A stretch of DNA of 64,000 nt from Flavobacteriales bacterium (GTDB lineage: Bacteria; Bacteroidota; Bacteroidia; Flavobacteriales_F; PHOS-HE28): contig JADJCX010000020.1 of NCBI GenBank assembly GCA_016703005.1, forward strand, positions 1 through 64,000, given 5' to 3'. Under the pieces are notes generated by a model. It made no database searches, was not told the origin of the DNA, and saw only the letters and a list, made by a program, of their open reading frames with translations. A program made the position numbers and the translations under genes. Below are positions 1-9,595 of this stretch, one piece after another. Numbering within the stretch: position 1 is the stretch's first letter; every line of letters starts with the position of its first letter.

Positions 1-1738
1 ACAGGATGCACAACAGAGGAGTTGGGGTAGGTTTAGGCAAAATTGAGGGGCGGACGAGAATGTACCGGCTCCACGTTGTTCCTAAGCCAATACATCTGGA
101 ATACCGGGGCCGTCGCACACCAACTGGTCGGCATCGCAAAACCGTCGTTATCCAGATGCGGCTTCTCTGGGGTAATCACCTGCGCCGTGCCGATATCGTG
201 GTGCGCGGATGAAACCTGCGCCATTGTTGCATTGAAAACCCACGTCCGATATGCTGAAGGGAAGTATATCAGGGTCACCATCACCGTCGAAATCCAGAAA
301 TTGAAGAGGACCGACCCCATTGGCACCAAGGGATCGATGACGATCGCGGCGCGTAGGCCGCCACCTAGGTTCGGGACCGGAGCCGGCGTATCCCATCCAG
401 GTAGGAGAGCTAGTACCTATCCGAACGACGACATCAATGCTTCCATCATGTCAACGTCAGCAAACTTCGCTATACGACACTATTGTGATGGTCTGTGTTC
501 AGCGGACCTTGGGACCAAAAAGACCCCGATGCTCATTGGCGTACCACTCCAACGTGTACTGGAAGAGGGATCTATCGGTATCGCCGTCTTCATCGAGGTC
601 GGTCTGGTCATCGTGTCCCAAAGATCAATAGGCTTCCGGGATCACGGATCCTAGTTGAGAATGAAAGAGCTCCTTGGTTCAAGACATATGCAGCATCGCC
701 GTTCTCTCCGTAGAACAACACGTCGAGCATGCCATCAAGGTCAACATCTTCACATCTCACTTTGTCAGCGTTAGCATCCAACAAACCTTGGTGTTCGACA
801 AAGCTTCCCGATCCATCGTTCTCCAAGATCAACGCATTGTATGCGCCAAGTATGTCACCGTCCCCATCCCCGTCCACGTCGGCGGCTCCGCAGCTCGCAT
901 TCAGGAATATTCATCGACTGCATGGCCCCAAAGCGCCGCCTCCTGAAGCAATGAACCGGGCAACAGTGTTGAATCCGAAGACGCAGAATATCCTTCTGGC
1001 CATCACCAATCAAGTCGACGATATGAGCGCTTTTAGTCCACAAAGATGCGTTGGCAACGATGCGGCGCGCCGAAGGTGCCTGTTGGTGTTAGCATACCGT
1101 ACCAAGGTCGTATCAACATGGAAACTCGCATAAGAAGATGCATGTCCCCGTCGTTGTCCGAGATCGCCGACGTCGATAATCACACGCCATCAGCTACGCC
1201 GGTGATCGATTGCCCCAACTCCGGGATTGCCAGTTCCATCGTTGGCATACCACGCCGCACCTCATCATTGGCGTGGGACGCCGAAGAGCATCCATATCTA
1301 CCCCGCCTCGCGTCAGATCGCAGGCAAGCACCATACGTACGGAATCAGCTTGGCTGGTGATCGGAATTAAGGGCTGAATACACCAACACCATCATTACGG
1401 AACCAAGTGACCCGGTCATCGTGTTCTGTTCCACGAGCATCGGATCGGCTAACATCCCCATCGAAATCCGCAACCGCTGGGACCTAGCGCCATCAGATAC
1501 TGCCCGGTGATCCGTTCCGGGTTGGTACCTGCCCGTTCCATCACCCTTACTATACATCACTAGACCGAGATACCAATGAGTGGTGACCCAATCCATGGAT
1601 CCGTCCATATCAAGATCGGCGACCGTCACATCGTAAGCGGCCCCATAGCGGTTCGTGATAATGCTCTTCGGTGGCTCGAACTGCCCCAACGCTGAACTAG
1701 TTGGCAAGCAATGCCACGAGCACGAGTGGATACTTCAT
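1..1738 (-). pseudogene. FG-GAP/VCBS repeat secreted protein, multiply frameshifted, runs off the window
   Basis: Calcium-binding-like FG-GAP/VCBS repeats (motifs DFDGDGDPD, DLDMDGSMD, DLIGDGQKD, DVDLDGMLD) appear in turn in all three minus-strand frames. The reading changes frame at least six times in 1.7 kb, so no intact product exists as written. The likely start is the ATG at 1738, which begins a short signal peptide (MKYPLVLVALLA) and shifts frame near 1700 into SSALGQFEPPKS. Later fragments lie near 1707-1345, 1043-855, 877-608 and 396-33. In Bacteroidota such proteins are usually type IX secreted beta-propeller surface proteins; the C-terminal end is outside the window, so a sorting domain cannot be seen. 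The damage density is much higher than in any neighbour, pointing to a decaying gene or a poor consensus. Confidence 0.7.
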
Positions 1739-1855
1739 TTGAGGAGTTCTTCTGGTGGCAAGGTAGGTCCCCAAACACGCGCTCGCGACTGCAGCCGCTT
1801 GCCCTCTGGCAGTGGCTTTCAGTCTGGGACTCCGGCCCGCCTACACTCCACGCGG

Positions 1856-1978
1856 TCAATTGCCAAGGTTCCAAACGAGGTAGAAGCCCAGTGCCACTAC
1901 CAAAACGCCAAGGGCCAACAACCCAGCGAACAGCAGCAGTGGGACAACAGTAACCGCTCTTCGTAGCCAACGCAGCAT
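1856..1978 (-). CDS. possible 40-residue single-pass membrane peptide
   Basis: An ATG at 1978 opens a 40-codon frame: a basic start (MLRWLRRAV) followed by about 30 strongly hydrophobic residues (LLLFAGLLALGVLVVALG) and a TGA stop. No family is recognised. It may be a real small membrane protein, or the anchor of a longer frame-broken gene belonging to the damaged FG-GAP protein just downstream. The rest of the stretch 1739-2048 between that protein and the peptidase holds no other convincing gene or hairpin. Confidence is low because it rests on hydrophobicity alone. Confidence 0.25.
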   Translation of the reverse strand: MLRWLRRAVTVVPLLLFAGLLALGVLVVALGFYLVWNLGN

Positions 1979-2048
1979 GCCTCTAAACTAGCAGTCACCG
2001 TACTTCCTCTTTCTCCGCACCCCCACATCAATATCTTCGGCTCCAACC

Positions 2049-5000
2049 GTGAGAAACCGCCCGATAGTCCTGTTGGTGCTGATGGCCGTGGCCAGTGTGG
2101 CCTTGGCCCAGCGCTACGACCCCCTGCATCCGCCCAATACGTTCCGCAATGCGGACAACCCGTACTACTGGAAGAACCGGCCGCCGTTCGCCGGCTACTG
2201 GCAGCAGGATGTGCACTACACCATCGACGGCCGCATGGACGATGCGCGCAACGCCTTCACCGCACAGGAGAAGTTGGTGTACCACAACAACAGCCCCGAT
2301 ACGCTGCGCTTCGTGTTCTTCCACCTGTACCAAGAGGCGTACAACGCGGGAAGCTATGCCTACAAACAACGGCAGGGCGAAGGCTGGGATCTGCGCGGCA
2401 CGGAGGACGACCCGTACGCCGGCACAACGGTACACGAATGGAAAAGCGGCACCGTTGACCTGAAGACCGAACAGGATAACACCGTGGTGAAAGTGTGGCT
2501 GGACAAGCCGCTGGCACCGGGTGGCAAGACGGTGTTCGACATCCGCTTCACCACGCACTGGACCTACGAGGCGCAGCGGCGCATGAAGCTGTTCGACGCT
2601 TGGGGCCACAAGCACTTCGACGGTACGCATTGGTACCCGCGCATAGCGGTGTACGACCGCAAAATGGGCTGGGACACGCAGCAACACTTGGGCAGCGAAC
2701 TCTATGGTGATTTCGGCTGCTTCGACGTGTCGCTCGACTTTCCGGCGGACTACGTGCTGGAAGCGACCGGGGGTTGCAGAACCCGCAAGACGTGCTGCCC
2801 GATGAACTGCGCAAGCGGTTGGACATCGGCAACTTCAAGGACAAGGAATGGGACAGTGCGCCGAGCACCATCACCCCGCACGACACGTTGGTGCGCAAGA
2901 CATGGCGCTTCCACGCCGAGAACGTCCACGACTTCGCCTTCACCGCCGACCCCACCTACCGGATCGGCGAAGCCACGTGGAACGGCGTGCGCTGCGTGGC
3001 CCTGGCGCAGGAACCGCATTGCAGCGGCTGGCAGAACGCTGCGAGCTACAACGCCAAGTCGATCAAGGCCCACAGCGATTGGTTCGGCCTGTACGGCTAT
3101 CCCAAGATGGTAGTGGCCGATGCGCGGGACGGCATGGAATACCCGATGCTGACGCTCGATGGCGGCAGCGACCCGGACTATCGCGGCCTCTTCGTGCACG
3201 AGATCGGCCACAACTGGTTCTATGGCATGATCGGCAACAACGAGACGTACCGCGCCATGCTCGATGAGGGCTTCACGCAGTTCCTCACCGCTGGGGGACT
3301 TTCAGTGATCGATGGCGATACCATGGTGGAGGATACGCCGAAGACCAGCTACTGAGCGGCGCTGGACGAAACCGGAAGTGACCTACGAGAGCGAGGTATA
3401 CAGCCCGTACATGCGCGATGCCGTGCGCAACGGCATGCCGCCCATCGATACGCACAGCGACGAGTTCGGCTACTACGAGGACCAGAACATCGGCGGCGGT
3501 GGCCACGTCTACTTCAAAACGGCCACCATGCTCTACAACCTCAAGTACGTGCTGGGCGATAGCCTCTTTTGGCATGGCATGCAGCACTACTTCCGGCAGT
3601 GGAAATTCTGCCACCCGTACGACGAGGATATGCGCAACAGCTTCACGCAAGCCACGCACGCGGACCTGACGTGGTTCTTCGATGCGTGGATCAGCACCGA
3701 CAAAACCATCGACTACGCGGTGAAGGGCGTGAAGCACAACAGTCGCAAGGGCGATCAGCGGATCATCTTCCGCCGCAACGGCATGCAGATGCCGATCGAC
3801 TTCCAAGTGCTGGCGCGCGATGGAAAGACCTACGACTTCCACATCCCGAACACCTGGTTCACCAAACCAACGAGTGCCACCGTGCTGCCCCGTTGGATCG
3901 GCTGGGATGACCTGCAACGGGAGTACACCGCACACGTGGATATACCGAGCGGCATAGCCGATGTGCGCATCGATACCAGTGGCATGCTCGCCGACCGCAA
4001 CGCACTGAACAACTCGCTCAACGCGCCGATCGACATCGGCTTCGATCACCACATCCGCAATGCCGCCGACCGCCACAACTATGAAGGCTTCGTGCGGCCC
4101 GACGCCTGGTTCAACGGCTACGACGGCATCAAGGTGGGCGCGCACTTCAACGGCAGCTATCTCCGCCAGAAACACAAGGTGCAAGCGAGCGTGTGGATCA
4201 ACACGGGCTTCGGGCAGTCGCTACCGGAAGGTGGCGTGGACACGCAACACGATGCCATCAGCTTCAACCTGCGCTACGAGAACGCCACCGATTTCATCCT
4301 GCGCGGCAGCAGCTTCAATGTTCGCGCACGGCAACTCGATGGCTTGCACTTGTACGGCGGCGGCCTCCGTTGGCAACTGCCCGGAAGAGCCACGGTGCTA
4401 TCGCTCGATGCCAAGTACATGCTGCGGGCGGACAGTACCGACCTCACCTATCTGCTCTATCCCGAGCAATGGGAGCCCGAGCAGTGGAACGGTATTGCAA
4501 CAGCGCAGCTCTGGGACCGCTTCGATCACCGCGGTGGTTCCATGACCGTTGCGCTGAAGGCGCGCAGCAGTGCAGTGGGGTCCGGTTCCCATTTCGGTCA
4601 GATCTCGCTCACAGCGGTTGAGGAGAAGAAATTGGGGCAGTTGCAGTTACGCGTGCGGCTCTTCGGCCAATACGCCGATGGCGCTATGCCGCGAGAAAGC
4701 GCGCTCTACCTCGCAGGTGCATCGCCCGAGGAGATGATGGACGACAAGTACGTGCGCAGCATCGGCTTCGTGCCGTACGACTGGCTGGGCTATGGCGCCG
4801 AGGTGAACCACTTCCAGCACGGCGGCGGCTTGAACCTGCGCGGTTACGCCGGTTACCTCGCGCCGGAACTGGTGGGCGAAGAGAACGAGTTGCTCTTCAC
4901 GTACGTGGGCAACAGCGGCTGGGCCGTGAACGGCGAACTCGATGTGGACGGACTGTTCCCCATTCGTCCGCGCGCAACGCGGCGCTGGCTGCACATCGAT

Positions 5001-5246
5001 GCCTACCTCTTCGGCGATGTCGGTTCCATCACCTACCTGAACACGAACAACAACCAGTTGCTCACCGACCCACGCGCCGATGCCGGTGCGGGCTTCTGCT
5101 TCACCATCAAGCGCTGGTGGCGCTTCTCCGATGTAAGGCCGCTCACCATCCGCTTCGACATGCCACTGCTGCTGAGCCGACTGCCGGCAGCCGAAGAGGA
5201 TTACTTCAGCTTCAGGTATCTGGTTGCCGTTGGTCGCACGTTCTGA
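2049..5246 (+). CDS. M1-family metallopeptidase fused to a predicted Omp85-like outer-membrane barrel (two frameshifts)
   Basis: A GTG start gives a Sec signal peptide ending ALAQ. The first half is an M1 zinc aminopeptidase: GMEYP (substrate-binding motif, about base 3130), then HEIGH at 3197-3211 with the third zinc ligand in DEGF after 18 residues (HEXXH-X18-E), then an M1 C-terminal helical part. From about base 4000 the protein changes character: alternating amphipathic strands, an LRGY motif at 4836-4847 like the Omp85 loop-6 RGF/Y signature, DVGSI, and a final strand ending GRTF with a terminal Phe. This resembles an Omp85/surface-antigen barrel and suggests a peptidase anchored in the outer membrane. 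The frame shifts near 2770 (in a G5 run, one G apparently missing) and near 3353 (back again); about 1,060 residues if repaired. Confidence 0.85.
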
Positions 5247-5283
5247 CCCCCGACCAGTCGGGATGAAACACTTCCACACACCC

Positions 5284-5739
5284 ATGCGCTTCACCCACCG
5301 CCCCCACTCCGCTCGCATCAGTGCGCTGCTTCACTCCCTGTTCTTCCTGCTCATCTCCTGCTCTTTGTCCGCCCAGGTCACGGGGCGCTGGGTCACCATC
5401 GACGATGAGACCGGCAAGAAGAAGAGCATTGTGGAGATCACGGAAAGCAATGGGGTTTTGTCCGGCAGGGTGGTGAAGCTGTTCCGCGAACCCAGCGAAG
5501 AACAGGACCCCGTCTGCAAAGAGTGCGACCCGAGCGATGATCGCTACAACAAGAAAGTGATCGGCATGGAGATCATCCGCAACATGAAAAAGGATGGCGA
5601 CGAATGGGAGGACGGCACCATCCTCGACCCCAAGAACGGCAGTGTGTACGACTGCAAGATCTGGCTCGAGAACGGCAAGCTGCAAGTGCGCGGCTACGTG
5701 GCCTTCTTCTTCCGGACGCAGACCTGGATCCGGGAGTAG
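5284..5739 (+). CDS. DUF2147 family secreted protein
   Basis: A protein of about 151 residues with an N-terminal signal peptide (LLHSLFFLLISCSLSAQ) followed by a DUF2147 domain: GRWVTIDDETGKKKSIVEI at the start, the cysteine pair CKEC, GTILDPKNGSVYDCKIW, and a final GYVAFFFRTQTW. Members are small periplasmic or secreted beta-rich proteins of unknown function. The ATG at 5284 was chosen because it gives the shorter n-region; an in-frame ATG at 5263 is equally possible. It lies 37 bases after the peptidase and ends only three bases from the convergent NHL gene. Confidence 0.85.
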   Translation: MRFTHRPHSARISALLHSLFFLLISCSLSAQVTGRWVTIDDETGKKKSIVEITESNGVLSGRVVKLFREPSEEQDPVCKECDPSDDRYNKKVIGMEIIRNMKKDGDEWEDGTILDPKNGSVYDCKIWLENGKLQVRGYVAFFFRTQTWIRE

Positions 5740-5742
5740 CGC

Positions 5743-7074
5743 CTACTCCTTGATGAACACCGATCGGTACAAGCAAGATCGCGTGCTCACCAACACGGCA
5801 TATTGGCCCGCAGGCCAACCCGTCGCATCGATCGTAGCAGCACCCCTGCCGAACCCCGCCAAGTCTCCTTGCTCCTTGCGCACAACGAGCGCGCCCTTTT
5901 CATCATAGATCAGCAGACCGGTCAACGGATCGGGGATGTGGGAGAGGTCGATGGTGGTGACGGAGGAGGTTGGGTTAGGGCTGGCGATCACTTGTTGGAC
6001 AGTCGTGCCGGCAACTGGTTCATCAATACCGATCTCGCCTTGTTTGACCAGCTTTCTGATCACATGATTCTCCTTGTCGCCGATATATGCGTTGCCATCA
6101 TTGTCAACACAGATCCCATAAGGCGAGTTGAACGTGGCGCTTAACGCTGGTCCGTCCAAATAGCCTGACGCACCGGTACCCGCTACGGTTGTTACCGTGC
6201 CGTTCCCTTGAACCCTCCTGATCTTATTACCCATCCATTCCGCTACCATCAGTGCACCCAATGGATCCCATGCGATATAAGTCGGGCGGGTAAAGGAAGC
6301 CCCTGTCCCCACGCCGTCAATAGAGGCCAAAGCACCCGACCCAGCCACCAACGTAACCGTGCCGTTGGGATCAATAGCCTTGATCTTGCAGTTCACTTGG
6401 TCCGCTACGAAAAGGAATCCACCCGAACCGAAAGCAATTCCGGTAGGGCGATTGAAACGCGCTACGGTGCCTGTACCTAAAACATCACCGGACGATCCAC
6501 TTAGTCCAGCGAACGTTGACACGATACCACCGGTCAGCTTTCTGATGCTGTGATTGCCATAATCCGAGATGTAGACGTCGCCATTGGAAGCAACCCGAAC
6601 TTCCGTAGGATTATAAAGACGTGCGACAAGCGCTGGGCCATCGTTCGTGCCAGCAAACCCGGTACCCACCAAAGTAGTGGTAGCGCCTGTCGCTGCATCG
6701 ATCCGCTTGATCTTGTGATTTCCGTTGTCACTCACATAGACGTATCCATTGTGGTAGTCAATACCGGTGGGAACGTAAAACCTCGCAGAGGACCCCGTAC
6801 CGTCCACATCACCCGACGAACCATTGCCAGCAAGCGTGCTGACAACTCCCCCCGTGATCTTCCTTATCGCATGGTTCTGCGCATCAGCAACATAAAAGGT
6901 CTCAGTAGCCCCATCGTAGCACAAGCTATACGGTGTTTGGAATGTCGAAGAGGCCAACGGTCCATTGCTCATGCCGGGATTCCCGGTTCCAGCATATGTC
7001 TCGACGACAGTGTAGAACTGAGCAGACGCAGCATGCATAACGAGCAATGTTGCGCAGAGTGCGGAAAGTCTCAT
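5743..7074 (-). CDS. secreted NHL-repeat propeller protein with type IX sorting domain
   Basis: A 443-residue protein starting at the ATG at 7074, which gives a clean signal peptide (MRLSALCATLLVMHAASAQ); an in-frame extension upstream adds no such feature. About six NHL repeats follow (patterns such as AGTGxxGxxDGxxxxAxFxxPxGI and VADxxNHxIRKI), enough for a six-bladed beta-propeller. The last 80 or so residues (ASPNPTSSVTTIDLS, WPAGQYAVLV) match a type A T9SS C-terminal sorting domain, so the protein should pass the outer membrane by type IX secretion and be attached to the surface or released. NHL propellers usually bind proteins or ligands; nothing shows a catalytic site. It is transcribed towards the DUF2147 gene. 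Confidence 0.9.
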   Translation of the reverse strand: MRLSALCATLLVMHAASAQFYTVVETYAGTGNPGMSNGPLASSTFQTPYSLCYDGATETFYVADAQNHAIRKITGGVVSTLAGNGSSGDVDGTGSSARFYVPTGIDYHNGYVYVSDNGNHKIKRIDAATGATTTLVGTGFAGTNDGPALVARLYNPTEVRVASNGDVYISDYGNHSIRKLTGGIVSTFAGLSGSSGDVLGTGTVARFNRPTGIAFGSGGFLFVADQVNCKIKAIDPNGTVTLVAGSGALASIDGVGTGASFTRPTYIAWDPLGALMVAEWMGNKIRRVQGNGTVTTVAGTGASGYLDGPALSATFNSPYGICVDNDGNAYIGDKENHVIRKLVKQGEIGIDEPVAGTTVQQVIASPNPTSSVTTIDLSHIPDPLTGLLIYDEKGALVVRKEQGDLAGFGRGAATIDATGWPAGQYAVLVSTRSCLYRSVFIKE

Positions 7075-7114
7075 GGGGAGGCTGGGTTGATCTGATTCCT
7101 GCGTAAGGTCAACT

Positions 7115-8008
7115 TTACTTCCTAGCAATGGCCCAGAGCGTATCAGCGTAGTCAGACCTGTCCAGCATTGCAGCGTACGCTCGTTCAACTTCCGCATCCC
7201 TCAATTCGGGCCAAATGTTCTGCCCCCCTGGCTTACCTTCTTTCAGCCAGTAGAGGTGATTCGCTAATGGATATCGCTGAACACCGGTCACTTGTATGTC
7301 AACAAACCCCGCCGCCCCAAGATACCGCTCAAGGCTGGCCTTGGTGTGCAAAACGAGGTGCTCACTCCACAACGTGAAGGCCTTGAAAGAAGCGAGGTCG
7401 TACAACGCAAGTAGCGCGTCGTTCGCATGAGGAACTTCAATGATCACCGTACCCCCAGGGGCCAGTGCCCTATGGATCTCTCTCAATTCCCGTAGAGGTT
7501 CGACCAAATGTTCGAATACATGAAAAAGCGTTATCACGTCGAGCTGCACCCCAGCGTCCGCAAGGTCCTTTGAGGACGCGTGCGCCTTGTATCCAAGGTC
7601 CATCAGCATATTTCGAGCATGTCGCTGCGGCTCCACTGCATGTAATTCGCGCCCGTCGTCCTTGAGCAGGTCAAGGATGCCACCAAGTCCAGTGCCCACG
7701 TCGGCAACGGCCTTCCCTTTCACCAGTGACCTTAGCGCAGCAGCCCTGCGTTGGTCATCCTCACGGGTCAAAGCCAAACCTTGGGCACGATCCTCGCTCG
7801 ACCAATAATGCAACCCATCTTGTTCAGAGTAGTAACTCGACCCGACGTGATCGACGCGGTCCAAAAAGATCACACCGGACTTCTCACAACGCAGCGCCTT
7901 AACGTCGGCGCGATCACGCACTCGGGGGAAATACTCAACCACAGCGCTCGGATCAATGATCCCCAACGCAACCAGCTCTTCCGACAATGGATGGTTCTTC
8001 AACATCAT
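7115..8008 (-). CDS. class I SAM-dependent methyltransferase
   Basis: 297 residues. A Rossmann methyltransferase core lies at about residues 95-215: motif I VADVGTGLGGILDLL, an acidic residue in LHAVEPQ, then DVITLFHVFEHL and a GGTVIIEVPH motif, the layout of the Methyltransf_23 group. About 90 N-terminal residues include a segment typical of sugar or surface-polysaccharide methyltransferases (SSYYSEQDGLHYW). The start is ATGATG at 8008. It stands divergent to a flippase and a polysialyltransferase-like gene, so methylation of a surface sugar is a reasonable but unproven role. Confidence 0.85.
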   Translation of the reverse strand: MMLKNHPLSEELVALGIIDPSAVVEYFPRVRDRADVKALRCEKSGVIFLDRVDHVGSSYYSEQDGLHYWSSEDRAQGLALTREDDQRRAAALRSLVKGKAVADVGTGLGGILDLLKDDGRELHAVEPQRHARNMLMDLGYKAHASSKDLADAGVQLDVITLFHVFEHLVEPLRELREIHRALAPGGTVIIEVPHANDALLALYDLASFKAFTLWSEHLVLHTKASLERYLGAAGFVDIQVTGVQRYPLANHLYWLKEGKPGGQNIWPELRDAEVERAYAAMLDRSDYADTLWAIARK

Positions 8009-8105
8009 GGCCGCAAAGGAACACTTCAGGCCGATGCACTCCTGAACCTACTTTCGTGCGCCTCTGTGCATCGGTCGGATCTATTTGCAATAAACTGGAA
8101 CGAGC
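8009..8105. promoter_or_regulatory. divergent intergenic region with two promoter-like motifs
   Basis: Minus strand 8021-8009 reads TTCCTTTGCGGCC directly before the ATG of the methyltransferase, resembling the -7 motif seen before rpmH. Plus strand 8049-8056 reads TACTTTCG, a match to the Bacteroidota TAnnTTTG box with one change, about 50 bases before the flippase. No clear -33 TTG was found for either, so both calls are weak. Confidence 0.3.
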
Positions 8106-9589
8106 TTGGGCATAGTGAAGGAACAGGGCCTCGCGAATACCATTGTGGTATACGCAGGAACGGCCATTGGCGCCCTCAGCCTGCTCTGGGTACAACCCAC
8201 ATTCCTTTCGAAGAGCGAGCTTGGAACGGTACGTCTCATCCTTGCCTTCGGTACGGTCCTTTCCAGCATTCTCTCGTTCGGTATCAGCTCCGTTACCGTG
8301 CGCTATATGCCGCGGGTATTCAACACCGAGACCAAGCACCGGGGCTTTTTCGGGTTCATGCTCTTGTATGTATCCGTATCGGTCATCATCGGGGTTGCGC
8401 TGCTCTTTCTGTTGCGTGATCCTTTGGCAGGTGCATACGGTGATGAAGGAATGGTCTTCACCGATAATCTGAAGTATGTAGTGTGTTTGGCTGTGGCCTA
8501 TTCGTTCGTTCTCGGCTTCAATGCATACTCCCTAGCCCTGCTTCGATCGGTTTTCCCAACATTCCTCAACGACATCGTGGTGCGGATACTGTTCATGGGC
8601 ATCATTGTGGTGCACTTCCTGGGCTACCTGGATCTTGCGCAATTCCTCGCGGCGTTCTGTGGCATCTATGCGGTACAAGCCGTAGTGATGCTCTTGTACA
8701 TCGTTAAGGTTGATCGACCGGGAATAGCCCCGGACCTGAGTCACTTTAATGAGCAGATCGGGCTCAGGTCCATGCTGCGATACGGAGCGGTCATCACGTT
8801 CACAGCGATCAATTCGGTCAGTCTCAAGTACCTCGATTCGATCTTCGTGGGTAGGATCTCAGTGGAGGATGTGGCCATATACAGCGTCGCAGCGTTCATT
8901 GGACTCCTTGTGGAAGTCCCATTGATGGCATTGGAGCGGATCGCAAATCCGGTTATTGCGCATGCCATGGCGCAGAACGACATGGCACCAATTCGAACGG
9001 TCTATCATCGCTCCGCACATTTCCTTCTTCTACTCGGTGGCTGGATGTTCTGTGTTGTTGTGTTGAACGTCCACGACTTGCTGTTAATGCTCCCACCGGG
9101 TTACGCCGCAGGAGGGCCAGTTGCCGTATTGATAGCAACCGGCGCATTTGTCAATATGGCTACCGGGATCAATTACCCGATCCTGGCGAATTCGAACAAA
9201 GTACATCTATGGTTCTGCTTTTCTGGTCGTCTTGCTCATTCTAACAGTTCTAGGCAATTGGCTGCTCATCCCACATCTTGGCATGATGGGGGCTGCTGTG
9301 ACCGCCTGCGGGGCAAGCATCGTGTTCAATGCATTGAAGTTCGAATTCATCCGTAGGAAATTCGGCATGCAACCGTTCGACAAGAACACGCTGTACTCGC
9401 TCCTCCTGCTTGCTGCTGTCATACTCAGTTTGATGTTCATCCCACTCACGGATTCACCATGGACCAACATGCTCATTAGGGGAGTGTTGGCCACGTTCCT
9501 ATTCCGGACTTGGCGTGTTGAAGGGACGTTTGCTGGTCGGGCTCGAGGAGTACCTGCCAAAAGTCATCATGCGAGCAATCCAGAGATGA
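8106..9589 (+). CDS. polysaccharide flippase (MOP/Wzx type), two frameshifts
   Basis: A multi-pass membrane protein of the oligosaccharide flippase type, expected to move lipid-linked glycan units across the inner membrane. The N-terminus (KEQGLANTIVVYAG) and the repeated hydrophobic helices fit the family. An in-frame stop at 8091 limits the start to TTG 8106 or GTG 8115. The frame is lost near 9203, where an AAA run seems to have one A too many (repaired reading ILANSNKYIYGSAF), and again near 9500; the true C-terminus then reads VLKGRLLVGLEEYLPKVI and ends at the TGA at 9587-9589. About 490 residues when repaired, normal for the family. The polysialyltransferase-like gene starts seven bases later. 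Confidence 0.85.
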
Positions 9590-9595
9590 CCGCCA

